Source: Gnetum montanum (Eukaryota > Streptophyta > Gnetopsida > Gnetales > Gnetaceae). Taken from it: a DNA stretch of 64,000 bases. Positions 10,901 to 22,924 of the stretch are shown in pieces. The stretch is from positions 874,993 to 938,992 of the forward strand of contig MNCI01033529.1 in NCBI GenBank assembly GCA_015680685.1, read 5' to 3'. How positions within the stretch are numbered: the first letter of the stretch is position 1; every line of letters begins with the position of its first letter. Made by a program: the position numbers and the translations under genes. The notes under the pieces are model-generated. The model did not search any database and was not told where the DNA came from. It worked only from the letters and a program-made list of their open reading frames with translations.

Positions 10901-13800
10901 GGAAAAAGTTTCTTCCATGTTGATATTGGTGGGAAATATCTTCACATTTTAAATTTTAAAATTTCTAGGTTGTCAACCCTACCATATGCCTTCACTCTTA
11001 GCCAAAAATTGTATCAATGCTAGGTTTTAATGCCTTAAGCACCTAAAGCCATAACCAAACCTTAAACTCCCATGCATCCACATTGGGGAAACCATGCCCA
11101 ATGTGGATACATTCCTCCCACTTCTTAAAAACATTAAAATGTAACTATTTTTTCATTTTTAGTAATAAGAATTATCTTTCTCAACCTCGGGCTTCCAAAA
11201 GGGATAAGATATGGAAAAAACTAGAAAACATGGGTTTCCACACTTGGAAAATAGTGACCAACATGGAATAAGAGGGGTAACACCCATTATTACCTCCAAA
11301 ACCCATCTAGCCCAAGTTTGACCCCCAAAGTAGGCCCATGTAACCTAGAACACCTCCAAGCATCTTTGGCAACCTTGAAACCTCACCAAACCTAGTTGAA
11401 ACTAGTCAAAACATTGAGATTTGGTAGTTCTACATTTAGCTAGGTTCCATCCATGCTAAGTATCTCATCCTTAACATCAATGAAATAGGGGAAGCAAAAA
11501 ATTTCCTAAATTGACTACCTAGTATTCATTTATTAAAGCTCGATGATCCCTAGACCCTACCAAAATCTTCTTGCACTTATGAATGCCTAAAAAGTAGCTA
11601 AATATGGCACAAAATTACCATACCCCTCTCATTCATGCTAGTGCCACAATGCCTAGCATGGGAGAAAAGGGGGAGATTACATGAGGCACTTAGAAGCCTC
11701 CAAACTACTAGATCTTAACACCCAGTATTGACCATTGACACTGGAAACCATGGAGGCTGACATGCATGGTCAGTTAGATGTCGAACTAGCCTAGATCTAA
11801 TTTATTGGTTATTCCATACTAGGGAAAATCTCTTCCATGCTGCCCATCATTGAAACTAAGAGGATGAAGCTAAGAAAGTTAATGGAAATCCCAAGAAAAA
11901 AGAAACAACCTCAAATTACCTTATACCTAACACCAAAACTTTCATAGCCTTTTTGGAGGTTACTCAAGTCTCAAAATTTAATAAGATTTTATACCCCTAA
12001 GTTTATCCACATTGAGAAGGATCTCCTTCATGCTAAGCATCCTAGTCCCAGTGTGGATGGAAGGGGGAAAGCCAAAACTATTGGAGTCGACATGTAGTTT
12101 GACTTCTAAAAGCAACCTAATCCTTCTAAAATCCATTAGACTTCTAAAAGTCACTTCAAACAATTCAAACTTGAATCCCTTGGATTCTCCATGCTAATGA
12201 GGATCCCATCCATGCTAAGCATCCTAGCCCTAGTTTGGATGGAAGAGGAAAAGCTACAAAACCACTCACCAACCTTTGAAACAACCAAATTTTGACACTA
12301 GGTATTAATAATCAACACTAGCAACCTCAGACACCTACATGCATGGCTAGGAATGACACAAAATGACCAAAAGCTACTTCCCTAGTCTTCTAGATTGAGC
12401 ATACCATTCCTAGCATGGAAAAAGGGGGAAGCTCAAAAATCACTTAGCAAACCTCCAAATTGACTAGTTTTGACCCTAAACCCTAGTCCTCAATCCTAGC
12501 AATTCTAGAAGCACACATGCACAGATGATTAAGGTCAAAAATAGCTCATATATAAGATGTATGATTCTTCCACACTATCAATCTCCTCCTCCATGCTACC
12601 CAACATGGAAATGAATGGGGAAACTCATTTGGGGGGCCATAAACACATCAGAATAGCATCAAATGACCTTGCATGTACTCTAGAAACTTGCCAGTAGACA
12701 CTAGAACCTTCAAACCTTATGAAACTAACCCTAAATGGTCAAAACTCAGTTTCCCCTATTTCTCCATGCTGAGCTCCTAAGCCCTAGCTTGCAAAAAGTG
12801 GGGAAATCCTAAAATCCACTTGGGAGTACCTAAAACTTCAAATTTTGACATAAATCCCTAGCCCGTGGCAGTAGCAACTCTGGAGACTAACATGCACAAT
12901 TTATTGTGACAAAAATTAGCCTAGATTTGAGATTATTGCTTCATCCACATTGAAGAAGGCCCATGCCACACTAAGCATCATGGAGATAAGGGAAGAAAGA
13001 TACTTTTTAACTTTTGGTGGTAAGATGACACTCTCGAAAGCCAAAGATCTATGTCAGAGAAGCCCAAGGCCTCATAGCCTTAATATTTTATTCATTTGAT
13101 ATCATTTTGACCTTAAAAATCCATTTACCCAAATATTCCATGCTGGAGCAACTTCCCTAGCATGGAAACAAGGGGGAAGACTTTGGATTCCCTTAAATAG
13201 CCTTCAAACATGCCTAAAATCAACCAGAAACTTACAACATCATGATTCACATCCCTATGGGCCTAAAAACCTAGTTAATATTCTTCTAGACCATCATGAA
13301 TCCATGAAACAAGTGTCCCCCCATTCTTCCATGCTAGGGATACTATGCGCAATGTGGAAGAAGAGGGGGAAGCCTTTCTTACATGTTTTGACACCAAAAA
13401 CTGACTTAAACTACCTTAAAATGAAGCTAAAGAATGCATAACTCCTAGATCTAGGTTTTTGCTACCTATTTGACCATGTTTAACCCTATTTTTTGCTTGG
13501 ATTTTGGTTCTACATGTTGATCCTCCTCTCTTCCATGCTAGCCAACATGGAAATAGAGGGGGAAGGCTCTAGAATCTGCTTTTTTACACTTTTGTACATC
13601 CAGAGTGTTCAATCTTGATGGATCTAGCCTTATGCTGCCTTGGGAACGCCTTGGAGCCTCAATTTTTGACTTCTAGATGCTCCAAAACCTACTTCCCTTG
13701 GTTTCCACATTGAGGGTTCCTTCTCCCACATTGGCCAATGTGAAAACATGGAGGGCCTAGTGCGGAGGCTTCAAAACTCTTAATTTCCATGTGCAAACGA
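10900..13800. repeat. Degenerate tandem array, period about 188 bp
   Basis: An anchor of the form TCCATGCTA, usually followed within about 45 bp by an AAGGGGGAAG-like purine run, recurs at about 11452, 11634, 11836, 12029, 12211, 12393, 12592, 12765, 12962, 13139, 13330, 13534 and 13706. The mean step is about 188 bp. Between anchors further words recur, such as ACATGCA(C/T) and TTAGCCTAGATT, so whole units are related rather than only the anchor. Earlier, weaker units may reach back to about 10917. There is no convincing coding potential. It may be an old satellite or tandem repeats inside an element's untranslated region. Confidence 0.65.
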
Positions 13801-14500
13801 TCCCAAAAAAAACAAAACACTAACTGATGCCAAAACCCTTTTAATAGCTTTATATTCCTAAATCATGGACCATGAAAGCCTTAAATTTCAAAATCTAATC
13901 CATTTGTGACCTATGTTTGCCAAATTTCATCATATATAGCTTAATTTGCTTGATTTTTGTCTTATTACATGATTCTTTGACTTTTTTTTGGGATGTGTTG
14001 CATTGTTGACTTGGTTAACCTTCTTATGGCCTTTATTATATACCCTTATATGTTTGTTATTTGCCTTATTATAGCCTTATTTACTTTTCTTTAGCCTTTT
14101 ATTGCCACCAAATAGTGGGGTTTGACCTTCCCTGACAACGATTTGACACCATGTAACAATGGCCTACTATAGCCATAAACTAGCATTATGGCCTACCAAG
14201 GCCTAAAACTAGTAAAGCCATGACCTTTTTTTTACCAGTTGTAACCTTATTTCCCACATTTCTTGCTAGATCTTTACTTGACCTTTATTTGGACTCTATT
14301 GCACTTTGTTTACTTGTCCTTACCCTATTGGTAGCCTTGAATGATCATGTTTGCATTAGAACAACATGTATTTGCATAATTTTATAGCATTTCAGCATTA
14401 TTTATTAGTCTTTACCCAAGTGCCACTTAATATGCTTTCGGTTGACATGCAGGATTAAAGTATGAGTACTTGGAAGTAAATTAGTTTGCCTTTGTATCTA
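13801..14500. other. AT-rich spacer before element 0 pol
   Basis: No gene is seen. The stretch is T-rich with many TTTGACCTTT/CCTTATT-like words. It leads into the pol remnant of element 0. Confidence 0.4.
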
Positions 14501-14539
14501 CATGGACCTCATGATGATGTTGAATAGTGTATTGACCTT

Positions 14540-16102
14540 AATTGCCTAGATCTTGAGCTTGAGAGTCTTCTTGCCCGCATAGCCTCAATAGAGAAGCCTC
14601 TAAAATGGCCTGAAAACCTGGTCAAAACACTTGACTTAGAGGCAAGTAACATAACTGAAAACTCTTTGATTAAGCTTCCTATCACAACACACAATAGTGA
14701 GGAGAAAACCCTTAAACTAAGTTTCTCTCTAGAACCTCAATAGGATCAAGACATCACCAAGGTCCTACAAAAAAGCTATATGATATTTGCTTGGTCATAT
14801 GAAGATATTCCAAGCCTAACCCCATGGTTAGTCTAGCACAACATCATAATAGATCCTAGCATTACACCAATTAAGAAGAAAGTGCATAAGATTAGACCTA
14901 ATTTGGCCTTGGTAGTTCATGATGAGATCTCAAAGCTCTACCAACCTAGTTTTATTAGGGCTATTGACTACACTGAATGGGTGTCCAACATAGTGGTAGT
15001 CCCTAAGAAAAATGGGCGTATTCATATCTACATCGATTTTTGAGATCTAAATAAAGTGAACATCACAAATAACTTCCTTTTGCCTAGTATTGATCAACAT
15101 ATAAATATTATAGCTAAATATGCCTTGTTATCCTTCATGGATAGATTCTTGGGATATAATCAGATTAGGAACAAGCTAGAGCACTAGTTCAACACTATCT
15201 TTATGACCCCTTTGTGGACCTTTTGCTATACTATGATGCCTTTAGGCCTTAAGAGTGTTGGAGAAACCTATCAATGAGCCATGATATATATCTTCAATGC
15301 TTACATGCTAGGATTACTTAACAATTACATGGATGATCTAGCCATTAAGTCCAGAGTGGCCAATAACCATGCTAATGACCTAGATCTTGTGCTTAAATAA
15401 TACCTTAATTACAAGCTTAGGCTAAATCCCAAGAAATATGTCTTTAGTATTAAGATTGGTAACATGCTTAGCTTTGTAGTATATGAATCAAGGATACATT
15501 TTGACCCTAATAAGGTTAAGGCCATATGAAAATTAACAATGCCTACCAAACTTAAGGAGCTTTCGGCATTACAAGATAGATTGCAATTTATTTGTAGCTT
15601 TATCACTAGGCTTACGGATAAGTTATAGCCTATGCAACACTTACTTAAGAAATGGATTCACTATGAGTGGAAAACTCAATGCCAAGAGGCCTTTGAAAAC
15701 CTTAAGCAAGATTTGGCATAATTACTAATAATCTATCCTTTGCAAGACAATAAACAATTGTACATCTACCTTGCAATATCCAATGCATCGATTGTCTCTC
15801 TACTGTAGTAGAAATGTGATGACAGAGTAGAGATGCTTGTATACTACCTTAGTCATGCATTAGTTGCTGACAAGAACTGATATACTAAAATGGAGAAGTA
15901 TTATCTAGCACTCATGTTCTCATTAAAAAAGTGGAGAAACTACCTCTTTAAAAACCAAGTCAACATCATTTGCACGGACAACATACTTAGAGCCATAACG
16001 ATCAACATCTATGAAAGTAGTCATATAGCCTGATGGAAAGCCATAACCACATAGTTTGACCTTCATTATGTTCTTCAATCATCAACAAAAGATCAAGCTA
16101 TA
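14540..16102 (+). pseudogene. Element 0: RT and RNase H remnant
   Basis: The plus-strand translation gives a Tat-type pol with many stops. It shows FAWSYEDIPSL upstream of RT, DYTEWVSNIVVVPKKNGR, SFMDRFLGYNQI, FCYTMMPLGLKS, and the catalytic NYMDD with its YMDD codons at 15327-15338. Then come LRLNPKKYVFSIK and an RNase H (LYIYLAISNASIVSLL, then YYLALMFSLKKWRNYLF). The frame changes between RT and the following aRH, so small indels are present. It is closely related to pol of elements 1 and 2 but in the opposite orientation. Gag and protease are not recognised upstream. Confidence 0.85.
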
Positions 16103-16500
16103 GTGGTACAACTCATAGTTTCACCTATTGATGATCAAGCAATCATAGATTCCAAGTTTCTTGATGAACATGTTAACATTGCTAGACAAGTGTCTAAGGG
16201 TTATGAGGTGGTCATGCACTTTGATGAAGCTTTAACTACCAATGGAGCTAATTCCATTGTCATCATAACATTCCCACCTAGAAAAATCTAACCCTTCACC
16301 TATCATTTTTAGTTTCTGTGTACCAACAACATAGCAAAGTATGAAGATTTGATCAAAGGGATGATGGAAACTCCTAAACTAGAGATTAGGTACTTAATGA
16401 TCAAAGGTGATTTACAACTCATGGTCAACCAAGTAACTAAAGTCTATGCATGCAAAGCCAAAAACTTACAACCTTATTGTGACCTAGGGAAGTAATTTTT
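16103..16500 (+). pseudogene. Element 0: archaeal-type RNase H remnant
   Basis: This follows RT-RH, the usual Tat order. VVMHFDEALTTNGANSIVI carries the first Asp, NNIAKYEDLIKGMME the Glu region, and LMIKGDLQLMVNQ the second Asp. Stops after PPRKI and YHF break the frame. It would assist removal of template RNA. Confidence 0.75.
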
Positions 16501-16518
16501 ACAACAATTCATAGGATC

Positions 16519-16682
16519 ATGTATAACCACTATAAGTCTTTGATGGGTCATAGCTTCATCACCACTAAAATCAAATACTTTACAAAGTGGGTTATTCCCC
16601 TAAGGAAGACTACATCTAAAAAAGTTTGCAAATTCATCATAGCTAACATTGTGGCCCATTTTGGCATACTCATGACCATAAT
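16519..16682 (+). pseudogene. Element 0: integrase core, cut by element 1
   Basis: HSFITTKIKYFTKWVIPLRK followed by AHFGILMTII is the middle of a Ty3/gypsy integrase core. The zinc finger and the first catalytic Asp motif are missing, so there is an internal deletion after aRH. Immediately after the codons for MTII the sequence switches to the LTR of element 1 at 16683. The expected DNG motif therefore lay on the far side of that insertion; I did not find it in the window. Confidence 0.75.
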
Positions 16683-18555
16683 TGTAGCGACTAAAAACAT
16701 TAGTGGCTAGAACACCGAGAGGTTTTCGGGTGAACAGTTTAACCCTAGATCTATGTGAGGGTCGTGCTAAAGAAAAACAAAAGTGGGATGCCTTGAATAG
16801 TCTGGTTGATCAGACAGGGACTTAAGCGGTATATCTTAACCTTTCATGAACATTTATTTCGGAAGTGAGACACGTGAAGTAAATTGATGATTGACCAACA
16901 TAAGGCAGTAAAAATAATGTAAAATAATGATGATAGCAAATGAATAACAAAATAAATTTGGATGACAGAATGCACCACCCCAAAGCTTGTATATTTGATC
17001 CTTTGCCTTGTTTGAAAAGTGTACAATAGGTTGTGCAAGACTAGAGAGACACTACTTACACCGAACAGTATGGTCATAGGTCCTCTGCTTGCTACTCTAT
17101 TTATTGAGATGTCAAAATGCTCAACTCACAAAGGGATGTTTGGAGCCAACTAGAGAACCCAATGGTAAATATAATTCTTAAAAATGCCAACTATGCTTTC
17201 TAAAAGCCAATTGGACCAAAAAAAGCCAATCGTTTCTACCAACAAGCCAACCAGGAAGCCAACCCCTTGAGCATTGTTTGTTGGGGTATTTATAGGGCCA
17301 GGAGCAAGAGAGAAATGTGGTCTAAATGCCATGTGTCCTAGGACCTACAAGATGCTAACATGCCTGTACTGTGTAGGTATGTGAAGCTGGATATGAACTG
17401 TGTTACAATGTGACCATACTGCTAAAATTGCATGTGTCGAAATCTAATGTGCTAACGATGTAAGCAAAGTGGAGCCTATGCTCTAGGACTATGTCTTCCC
17501 TACTCTTACAAGTAGGGTCAAGCATAGGAACAATTTTTTGGGAGTTGACCAAGGGGATGCAAAATGGAGTGGAATTGCTAATTTTTCGAAGGAGATGCCA
17601 GAGTGAGAAAAATTATTGCCAACAAGTTCTTGAGCTACCTAAAAATGTCTTGATGCTTCTATGCCAATGTTGCACTACTCACGTTGTTGAATACATTAGT
17701 GTAGCATAAGTAGCTACTTGCTACGCTGTGCTACGCTACGTAGCATAGCATAGCATAGCCACTGGGCTTGATAGAAATTTGCGTAGGAGCTAAAGAGCAT
17801 TTTTTTGAGGCTTAGTCATGCTAACAACTGCAACTTTTGTCCTTCATGCTGTGAGGCCTTTTGGACTCGTTGAACTCATGTTTGACACACTTTTGCTATT
17901 TTTTCATTGCTGCTACACTGTGCTACACTATGTAGCATAGCATAGCATAGTAGCCAGCATACCTTGCTTCTTTGTTTAATCTACCATTTTCTAGCAAGAA
18001 ACTTTGCTCAAGGCTTGAGGGCTAAGTAGGGCAACAAGTTTTGGAGGCTAAAGTGTTGGTAAGTGCAATTTTCTTATTGGAATCATTTGGCAATATGGGC
18101 CTTTCTAATTTTCCTTTTCTATGTTGTGCTATGCTACATAACATAGCATAGCATAACACCTTGTGTTGACTAAATCCTAACTTGTCTTTCAATCATTCTA
18201 TCACTTCGCATTTGGACACTTGAGTAGCTATCTTTCAAGGCTTGCTACGTTGCATAGTGTAGCAGGCTTATTCACTAGAAAACTTGCTAAACTATTTTGC
18301 TCATACCTAACACTTTTGACAACTCCTAGCATAGTCTCTAGGTAGACTATCAGCTAAGTCAATTATCTATTTGGGTAGGCCAGAGAGTCCAATGAGCCTA
18401 TCAGCAATGGAGATAGAAAACCTCCCAGACTAGACAGTCTATCCTTAGTGTCTACACTTTCTTGTCGAACCATCATGATGCTGCACTTGTGGAAGTCCTT
18501 GCCCAAATTCCAAGACTATTGAAACCTAAGGGTCATAAAATTTTATGCTATTTCA
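16683..18555 (-). repeat. Element 1 3' LTR (about 1.87 kb)
   Basis: In plus coordinates it starts TGTAGCGACTAAAAAC and ends GCTATTTCA, directly followed by the PPT, so it is a minus-oriented 3' LTR. It shares the TGTAAC-like end block, a TATAAATA box (17287-17294, minus strand) and the terminal TGAAA start with the 1251-bp LTRs of element 2. It is about 620 bp longer, with three or four copies of a CTACGCTACGTAGCATAGC-like palindromic block near 17722, 17910, 18125 and 18240. Left flank is ATAAT (16678-16682). Confidence 0.8.
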
Positions 18556-18571
18556 TTGGCCCCTCTTTGTC
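18556..18571 (-). other. Element 1 polypurine tract
   Basis: Read on the minus strand this is GACAAAGAGGGGCCAA, the same tract as in elements 2 and G, abutting the 3' LTR. Confidence 0.75.
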
Positions 18572-18959
18572 GACGTTTTGAGGATCTACCTAATAGACAT
18601 CAACAAAAAATACGAAACACCATGAAAGTTAAGACATCAACATTGCTCTTCGGTGGTTGCTTAGATGTCGCTTTGATATGCTTGGGAGTATCAATATAGT
18701 TGTGTAGGAAAAAGGAGGAAAAGGATGGATTTGAGGGGACTGGTTTAGGAAAAATAAAGATGAAATGTAGCATGGTCCCTCATCGAAGTGCTTGTGAGGA
18801 AGTCAATGCACATGGACATCTTTCTTTTGCTGGCTTCTGACCTCTTGTCAGAATGCTTGAAGAGGGTCATTGTGAAATAGCTGGTGTATCATTTGTTTTT
18901 GGCACATGCTCTCTTTCCTTTTTCTTTGAATTTATTTTTTTTATGCTTTTGTGATTTTC

Positions 18960-19640
18960 TTTTGCTATTTAGCCATGTTCATTTGCAAAAAACCTTGTTG
19001 TTGCAGGATAGTTGTTTCCTCCCCAAGATGAGCTGTGTTACATCCATGTGGAGCTTTGACCTACCTATAGATGCTTCCCATGCAGTGAGCTATGTTATGC
19101 ACGTCATGGACTTTGCGATTGAGCATATGGGAGGGCTTTACATGCACCATGAAATCTTGTAAAAGGGATGAGAAAAGGGAAACTACGGGTGTGCGAAATG
19201 AGGTGACAAAGGTTAAGAGGAAGGACAGGATGTGCACTCCCAAGTAGCTAAGCTAGTTAGAGTGGTCACCTCGGAATGTTGTAGCATCCCGTCCTCTTGG
19301 CAAAATGCATCCTTGACCGACACCATCTTGGCCCATATCATGTAAGCATAATAGAATGTAGACCAGAGAAATGTAATCATGAAATGTAGTTAGGAAAATT
19401 TCTTACTTGCTTTAGACACCTTTGAAGTGACGGGAACTATTGCTAAGGCATGTGATTTCTAAAGCAAGAAGGCCAGCAGCAGTTCTAGTAGTGGAAGACT
19501 AAAGGGGCTAGTACCAAGAAGGCTAGGAGTTGCAGTGATGCAAGTGCTCAGGAGTCCCTGCCCAAGGCAAACATCATGCAATTCAACTGTAAGTAGAGAG
19601 GCCTAATAACTAAATGTCTATTGAACCTAGATGATGGTGG
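18960..19640 (+). pseudogene. Element 1: antisense accessory exons next to the 3' LTR
   Basis: Three exon-like pieces are seen on the strand opposite gag-pol. (1) After a pyrimidine tract and acceptor TTGTTGTTGCAG (to 19007): DSCFLPKMSCVTSMWSFD and on, similar to element G. (2) A frame with RKDRMCTPK near 19220, whose homologue in element 2 (22280-22380) reads GKGRVYTPK, followed by a possible GTAAGC donor near 19340. (3) A Ser-rich KKASSSSSSGRLKG piece near 19470, ended by a possible donor CTGTAAGTAG near 19589. I infer a spliced antisense gene between INT and the 3' LTR. Antisense additional ORFs are known from some plant Tat-type elements; no function is known. Confidence 0.4.
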
Positions 19641-19944
19641 GGTCTGGGGGATAGTGACTTTGTGGCTAGGCCAGAATAGTGTTGGGACTCTAGTAGTAGG
19701 TGCTAACAATAGAAGCTATTGCCAAGGCGATAGGCTATGATAGCGGTAGCTCTGAAAGGTTAGCAAGATGTCAAAAGACATCTCGGGAGGATCAGAAAGA
19801 TGCTAGGGGAAGTGGCATTGCATCTGTTCCAGAGGATGTTCTTTTTTCATCGTGAACTACATTCTAGAACTTCAACATCCCACCCCATGTCAGCACTATG
19901 CATGCTCACTTATTTGAGTGGTGGTGGATGCAAGTTGGAAGCGT

Positions 19945-20345
19945 TGTGCTATGAACCTAGTTTAAGGTCCTAGTAGACCATCTAATGTATTGGTTTAAGG
20001 TCCCAAAAAACTGTTGTGCTAGTTTAAGGTCCTATAAAATTGCAATGCTCTAGTTTAAGGTCCTAGCAAACCATTGTACTAGTTTAAGCTCCTAGTAGGA
20101 TGCTATGCTAGTTTATCATTATAGCGGATGATGGATGGGCTAGTTTAAGGTCGTGGCAGACTATCGGTGCCATTTTTACATCATAGTGGATAGTCTGTGC
20201 TAGTTTATAGTCATGATGGACTATCTATGCCAATTTATAATCATAGTAGACTATCTGTGCTAGTTTATAGTCATAGCAGACTATCTTTGGCAGCTTATAG
20301 TCATAGTGGACTATCTGTGCCAGTTTAATAGTCATAGCCAACTAT
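19945..20345 (+). repeat. Element 1 minisatellite, TAGTTTAAGGTC / TAGTTTATAGTC units
   Basis: About ten degenerate units of roughly 40 bp with a core like TAGTTTATAGTCATAG then GACTATCTGTGC. They lie between the integrase end and the antisense exons. Similar arrays occur at 22925-23330, 31995-32165 and 56325-56500. Confidence 0.8.
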
Positions 20346-20828
20346 TAGACATAGTATGACTTAAGGTACAAATGATTCACTAGATTTGCAAACTCCTTGC
20401 CATCCATATTTGCCAGCTTGAAGGCTCCACTCTCATAGGCTTTTGTGACTATGAATGGACCATCCCAATTTGCTGAAAACTTGTTTGGATGCTCATGGAT
20501 AGCTTTGAGGACTAGGTCCCCCTTTTCGATTGGTTGTTGATTTGGGTTAAATTGATGCTTTTGCCGCTACTTGTCTTGATACCATTCGATGTGACCCAGC
20601 ATCTGTGCATGCTCTTCCTCTAGGGAGTCAAGGTCTATGATCCTTGACTCATTGTTTTGAGCTTCATTCATGAAGCTTGGAAGGATTATCCGTTGTAATG
20701 GTACCTGCAATTCAAGAGGTAACACTAATTTAGATCCGTAAGCTAGGCTATAGGGAGTCTTACCTATAGCCATTCTGCATGTCGTCCAGTAGGCCCACAG
20801 CATGTAGAGTATTTGTTCATGCCATCAC
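20346..20828 (-). pseudogene. Element 1: integrase C-terminus
   Basis: The minus-strand frame 20803-20567 reads MLWAYWTTCRMAIGKTPYSL then YGSKLVLPLELQVP, the conserved post-catalytic region of Ty3/gypsy integrase. The region continues left through a KGDLVLKAI-like module and ends near 20350. It is interrupted at 20828 by element 2. The upstream half resumes at 37531, and the joined sequence runs colinear with the integrase of element 2 at 23770-23850, which proves that the two halves belong together. Confidence 0.9.
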
Positions 20829-22079
20829 TGTAACGACGGAAAACATTAGTTGCTGGAAACACTGAGGGAATTTCTGTGTACACAGTTTTAACCCTGGATC
20901 CATGTGAGGGCCGTGCTAGGAAAAATGAATCTGAGGTGCCCTGAACAATCTTGTCGATCAGAAAGAGACTTACTAAATTAATAAATTTATGAATGATCAT
21001 ATAATGAGATAATTATTTGATATAAAATATACTATCGATTTAAGAGAAAATGAGATCTGCTCTAAGATCGGATCTCGAAAATGATGAAGGTAGTGTAAAT
21101 TATGTAAAATGTTCATGAAATTCAATGTAAACAAGATGTAATGAATTGAATTTGGAGCATGTACAACCCCGAGATTTGGAATCTCCTTTATAGATAAATG
21201 TGATGAATACAATTGGATTTACAATAAAACTTGGGTTTGGATGAAGTGTCTGCTATAAACAAGAAGCTAATCAGAGATAAAACAAGCAAAGGCCAATCTA
21301 CCTTGTTCTAGCCAATCTGGATGCAAGGGAGTCAGACTCAAAGCAAAGTGTCTGCTAACCTGAAGTCTCTAGTCGAACGCTCCTATCGGTCATCATCGAT
21401 GCTCTTTTATTACCCACTCTTTTTCGTCGTCTCACTAGTCTTTGCCAAGAGATATTGTCAAAAAATTTCCAATAACTACCAACCCTTTGAGAATTGTCTA
21501 CTAGGGTATTTATAAGATTAGGGTTAGGAGAAGAATGCAGTTTAGATGACGAGTGTCCTGGGCCCACAAAATATTGTTGACCTGATGTACTGTAGCTAAA
21601 TTTTGTAATGCTACACTGTGCTACACTCTGAAGCATAGTATAGCGTAACCACCCTTCAAGGAGATAGTTTATTTGACCTTGTCTCTTGCATTGAATAAAC
21701 CATCCTGCAACTAAGCTATGATATGCTAGGAAGTGTATCGTGGTGTAATGATTGCCATTGTCTGACTTTTGTAACCTTTGTTGTTGCGGATAAGTCAACT
21801 GCACTACTTGCATTATGCTGCATTATGCTATGTAGCGTAACATGGTGTAGTATAATAAAAGTTAAGATTTTCAATCATGGCAAGCTTGCAGAATTGAAGT
21901 GTTGTTGTTGTGCATCCCTTGTTTCTATTCGGTCCTCCTAAAGTCTGCTACAATGAGTTGCATAACAGGCCCTTAGCCAAAAAAAGAAAACTTGCTGAAA
22001 TGTGCCACTTGTGGAAATCCTTGTCCAAACTTCGAGACCTCGCTGAATCATTGAGGTCTCAAACATTCACGGTGTTTCA
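20829..22079 (-). repeat. Element 2 3' LTR
   Basis: In plus coordinates it starts TGTAACGACGG and ends CACGGTGTTTCA. It has a TATAAATA box on the minus strand (21507-21514) and palindromic GCTACACTGTGCTACACT / GTAGCGTAAC blocks at 21600-21650 and 21810-21850. Its partner at 36280-37530 has the same length. Confidence 0.93.
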
Positions 22080-22096
22080 ATGGCCCCTCTTTGTTG
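22080..22096 (-). other. Element 2 polypurine tract
   Basis: On the minus strand this reads CAACAAAGAGGGGCCAT, abutting the 3' LTR, and matches the tracts of elements 1 and G. Confidence 0.8.
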
Positions 22097-22920
22097 ACAT
22101 TTTGAGGGCTTGCCCAAGAGACATCGACAAAGAATACGAAACACCACAGAGGTAAAGACGCCAATACCATTCATCAGCTGCTACTCGGATGTTGTACACT
22201 CACATTCTATACAAATAGAAGAATAGGGGTGGCTGTAAGGACAGGGGAAGGAAAAAGTAAGATAAGATGTCTAGTGGAGGGAAAGGCAGGGTCTACACTC
22301 CTAAGTAGTCAAGCTAGTCTAAGCAGCCACTTCAGAATGCTGTGACGCCTCTCCTTCCTAGTAAATGCACCTTTGAATAATGCTATTGTAGCAAGTAACC
22401 TGAAAAATGTAACAAAGAACAGAGAACAAAAGCAATCATCCTAATCACTAGGGAGGTTGTTGAAACAAGTGCCATATGAAGCAAAAAGCAGAGCGCAAGC
22501 CATCGAGAAGGAACCGTAGCAAGAGGCACTAGCCCCTTTCTTGACACCGTGGTTCAAGAATTCGCTATCGATAGCTAGATTCATCTTATCTAACTAGCTA
22601 GGAAAAGAACTAGTCAAATGAATCTGCTAAGCCAAGGTTTGATGGCGATGACAACTGGAGGCAACCAAGGCTATGGGTAACCATAGTTTCCATGGAGCTC
22701 CACATGCCAAAGCTGATCCTAGGAGTTGCAACTACAGAGTAGTCGTCATAGCGGCATCTTCAAGAGGTCAGTAGTATGTCTTTTGGCATATCTGAGGAAT
22801 TAGTAGGATGCTAGGAGGGTAGTCACATTGTGTCTATTCCAACGCCCTACCCATTTTGTTTATTAGGGATGTTGTGCAAGAATGATCAGGCCCTCTTACT
22901 TTGTGGATAATCTGTTGGTA
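22097..22920 (+). other. Element 2 3' region with antisense exon-like pieces
   Basis: This stretch between PPT and minisatellite is homologous to 18572-19940 of element 1 but shorter. A plus-strand frame near 22280-22380 (GKGRVYTPK then PLQNAVTPLLPSKC) corresponds to a piece of element 1 and is antisense to gag-pol. The MSCVTS exon of elements 1 and G was not found here. It is probably a decayed remnant of the same antisense gene. Confidence 0.35.
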
Positions 22921-22924
22921 GCTT

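Noticed and set aside
19945-20345. Possible CRISPR-like array
   Set aside because: Units are degenerate, spacers are not unique or of constant length, there are no cas genes, and the context is a plant retrotransposon.
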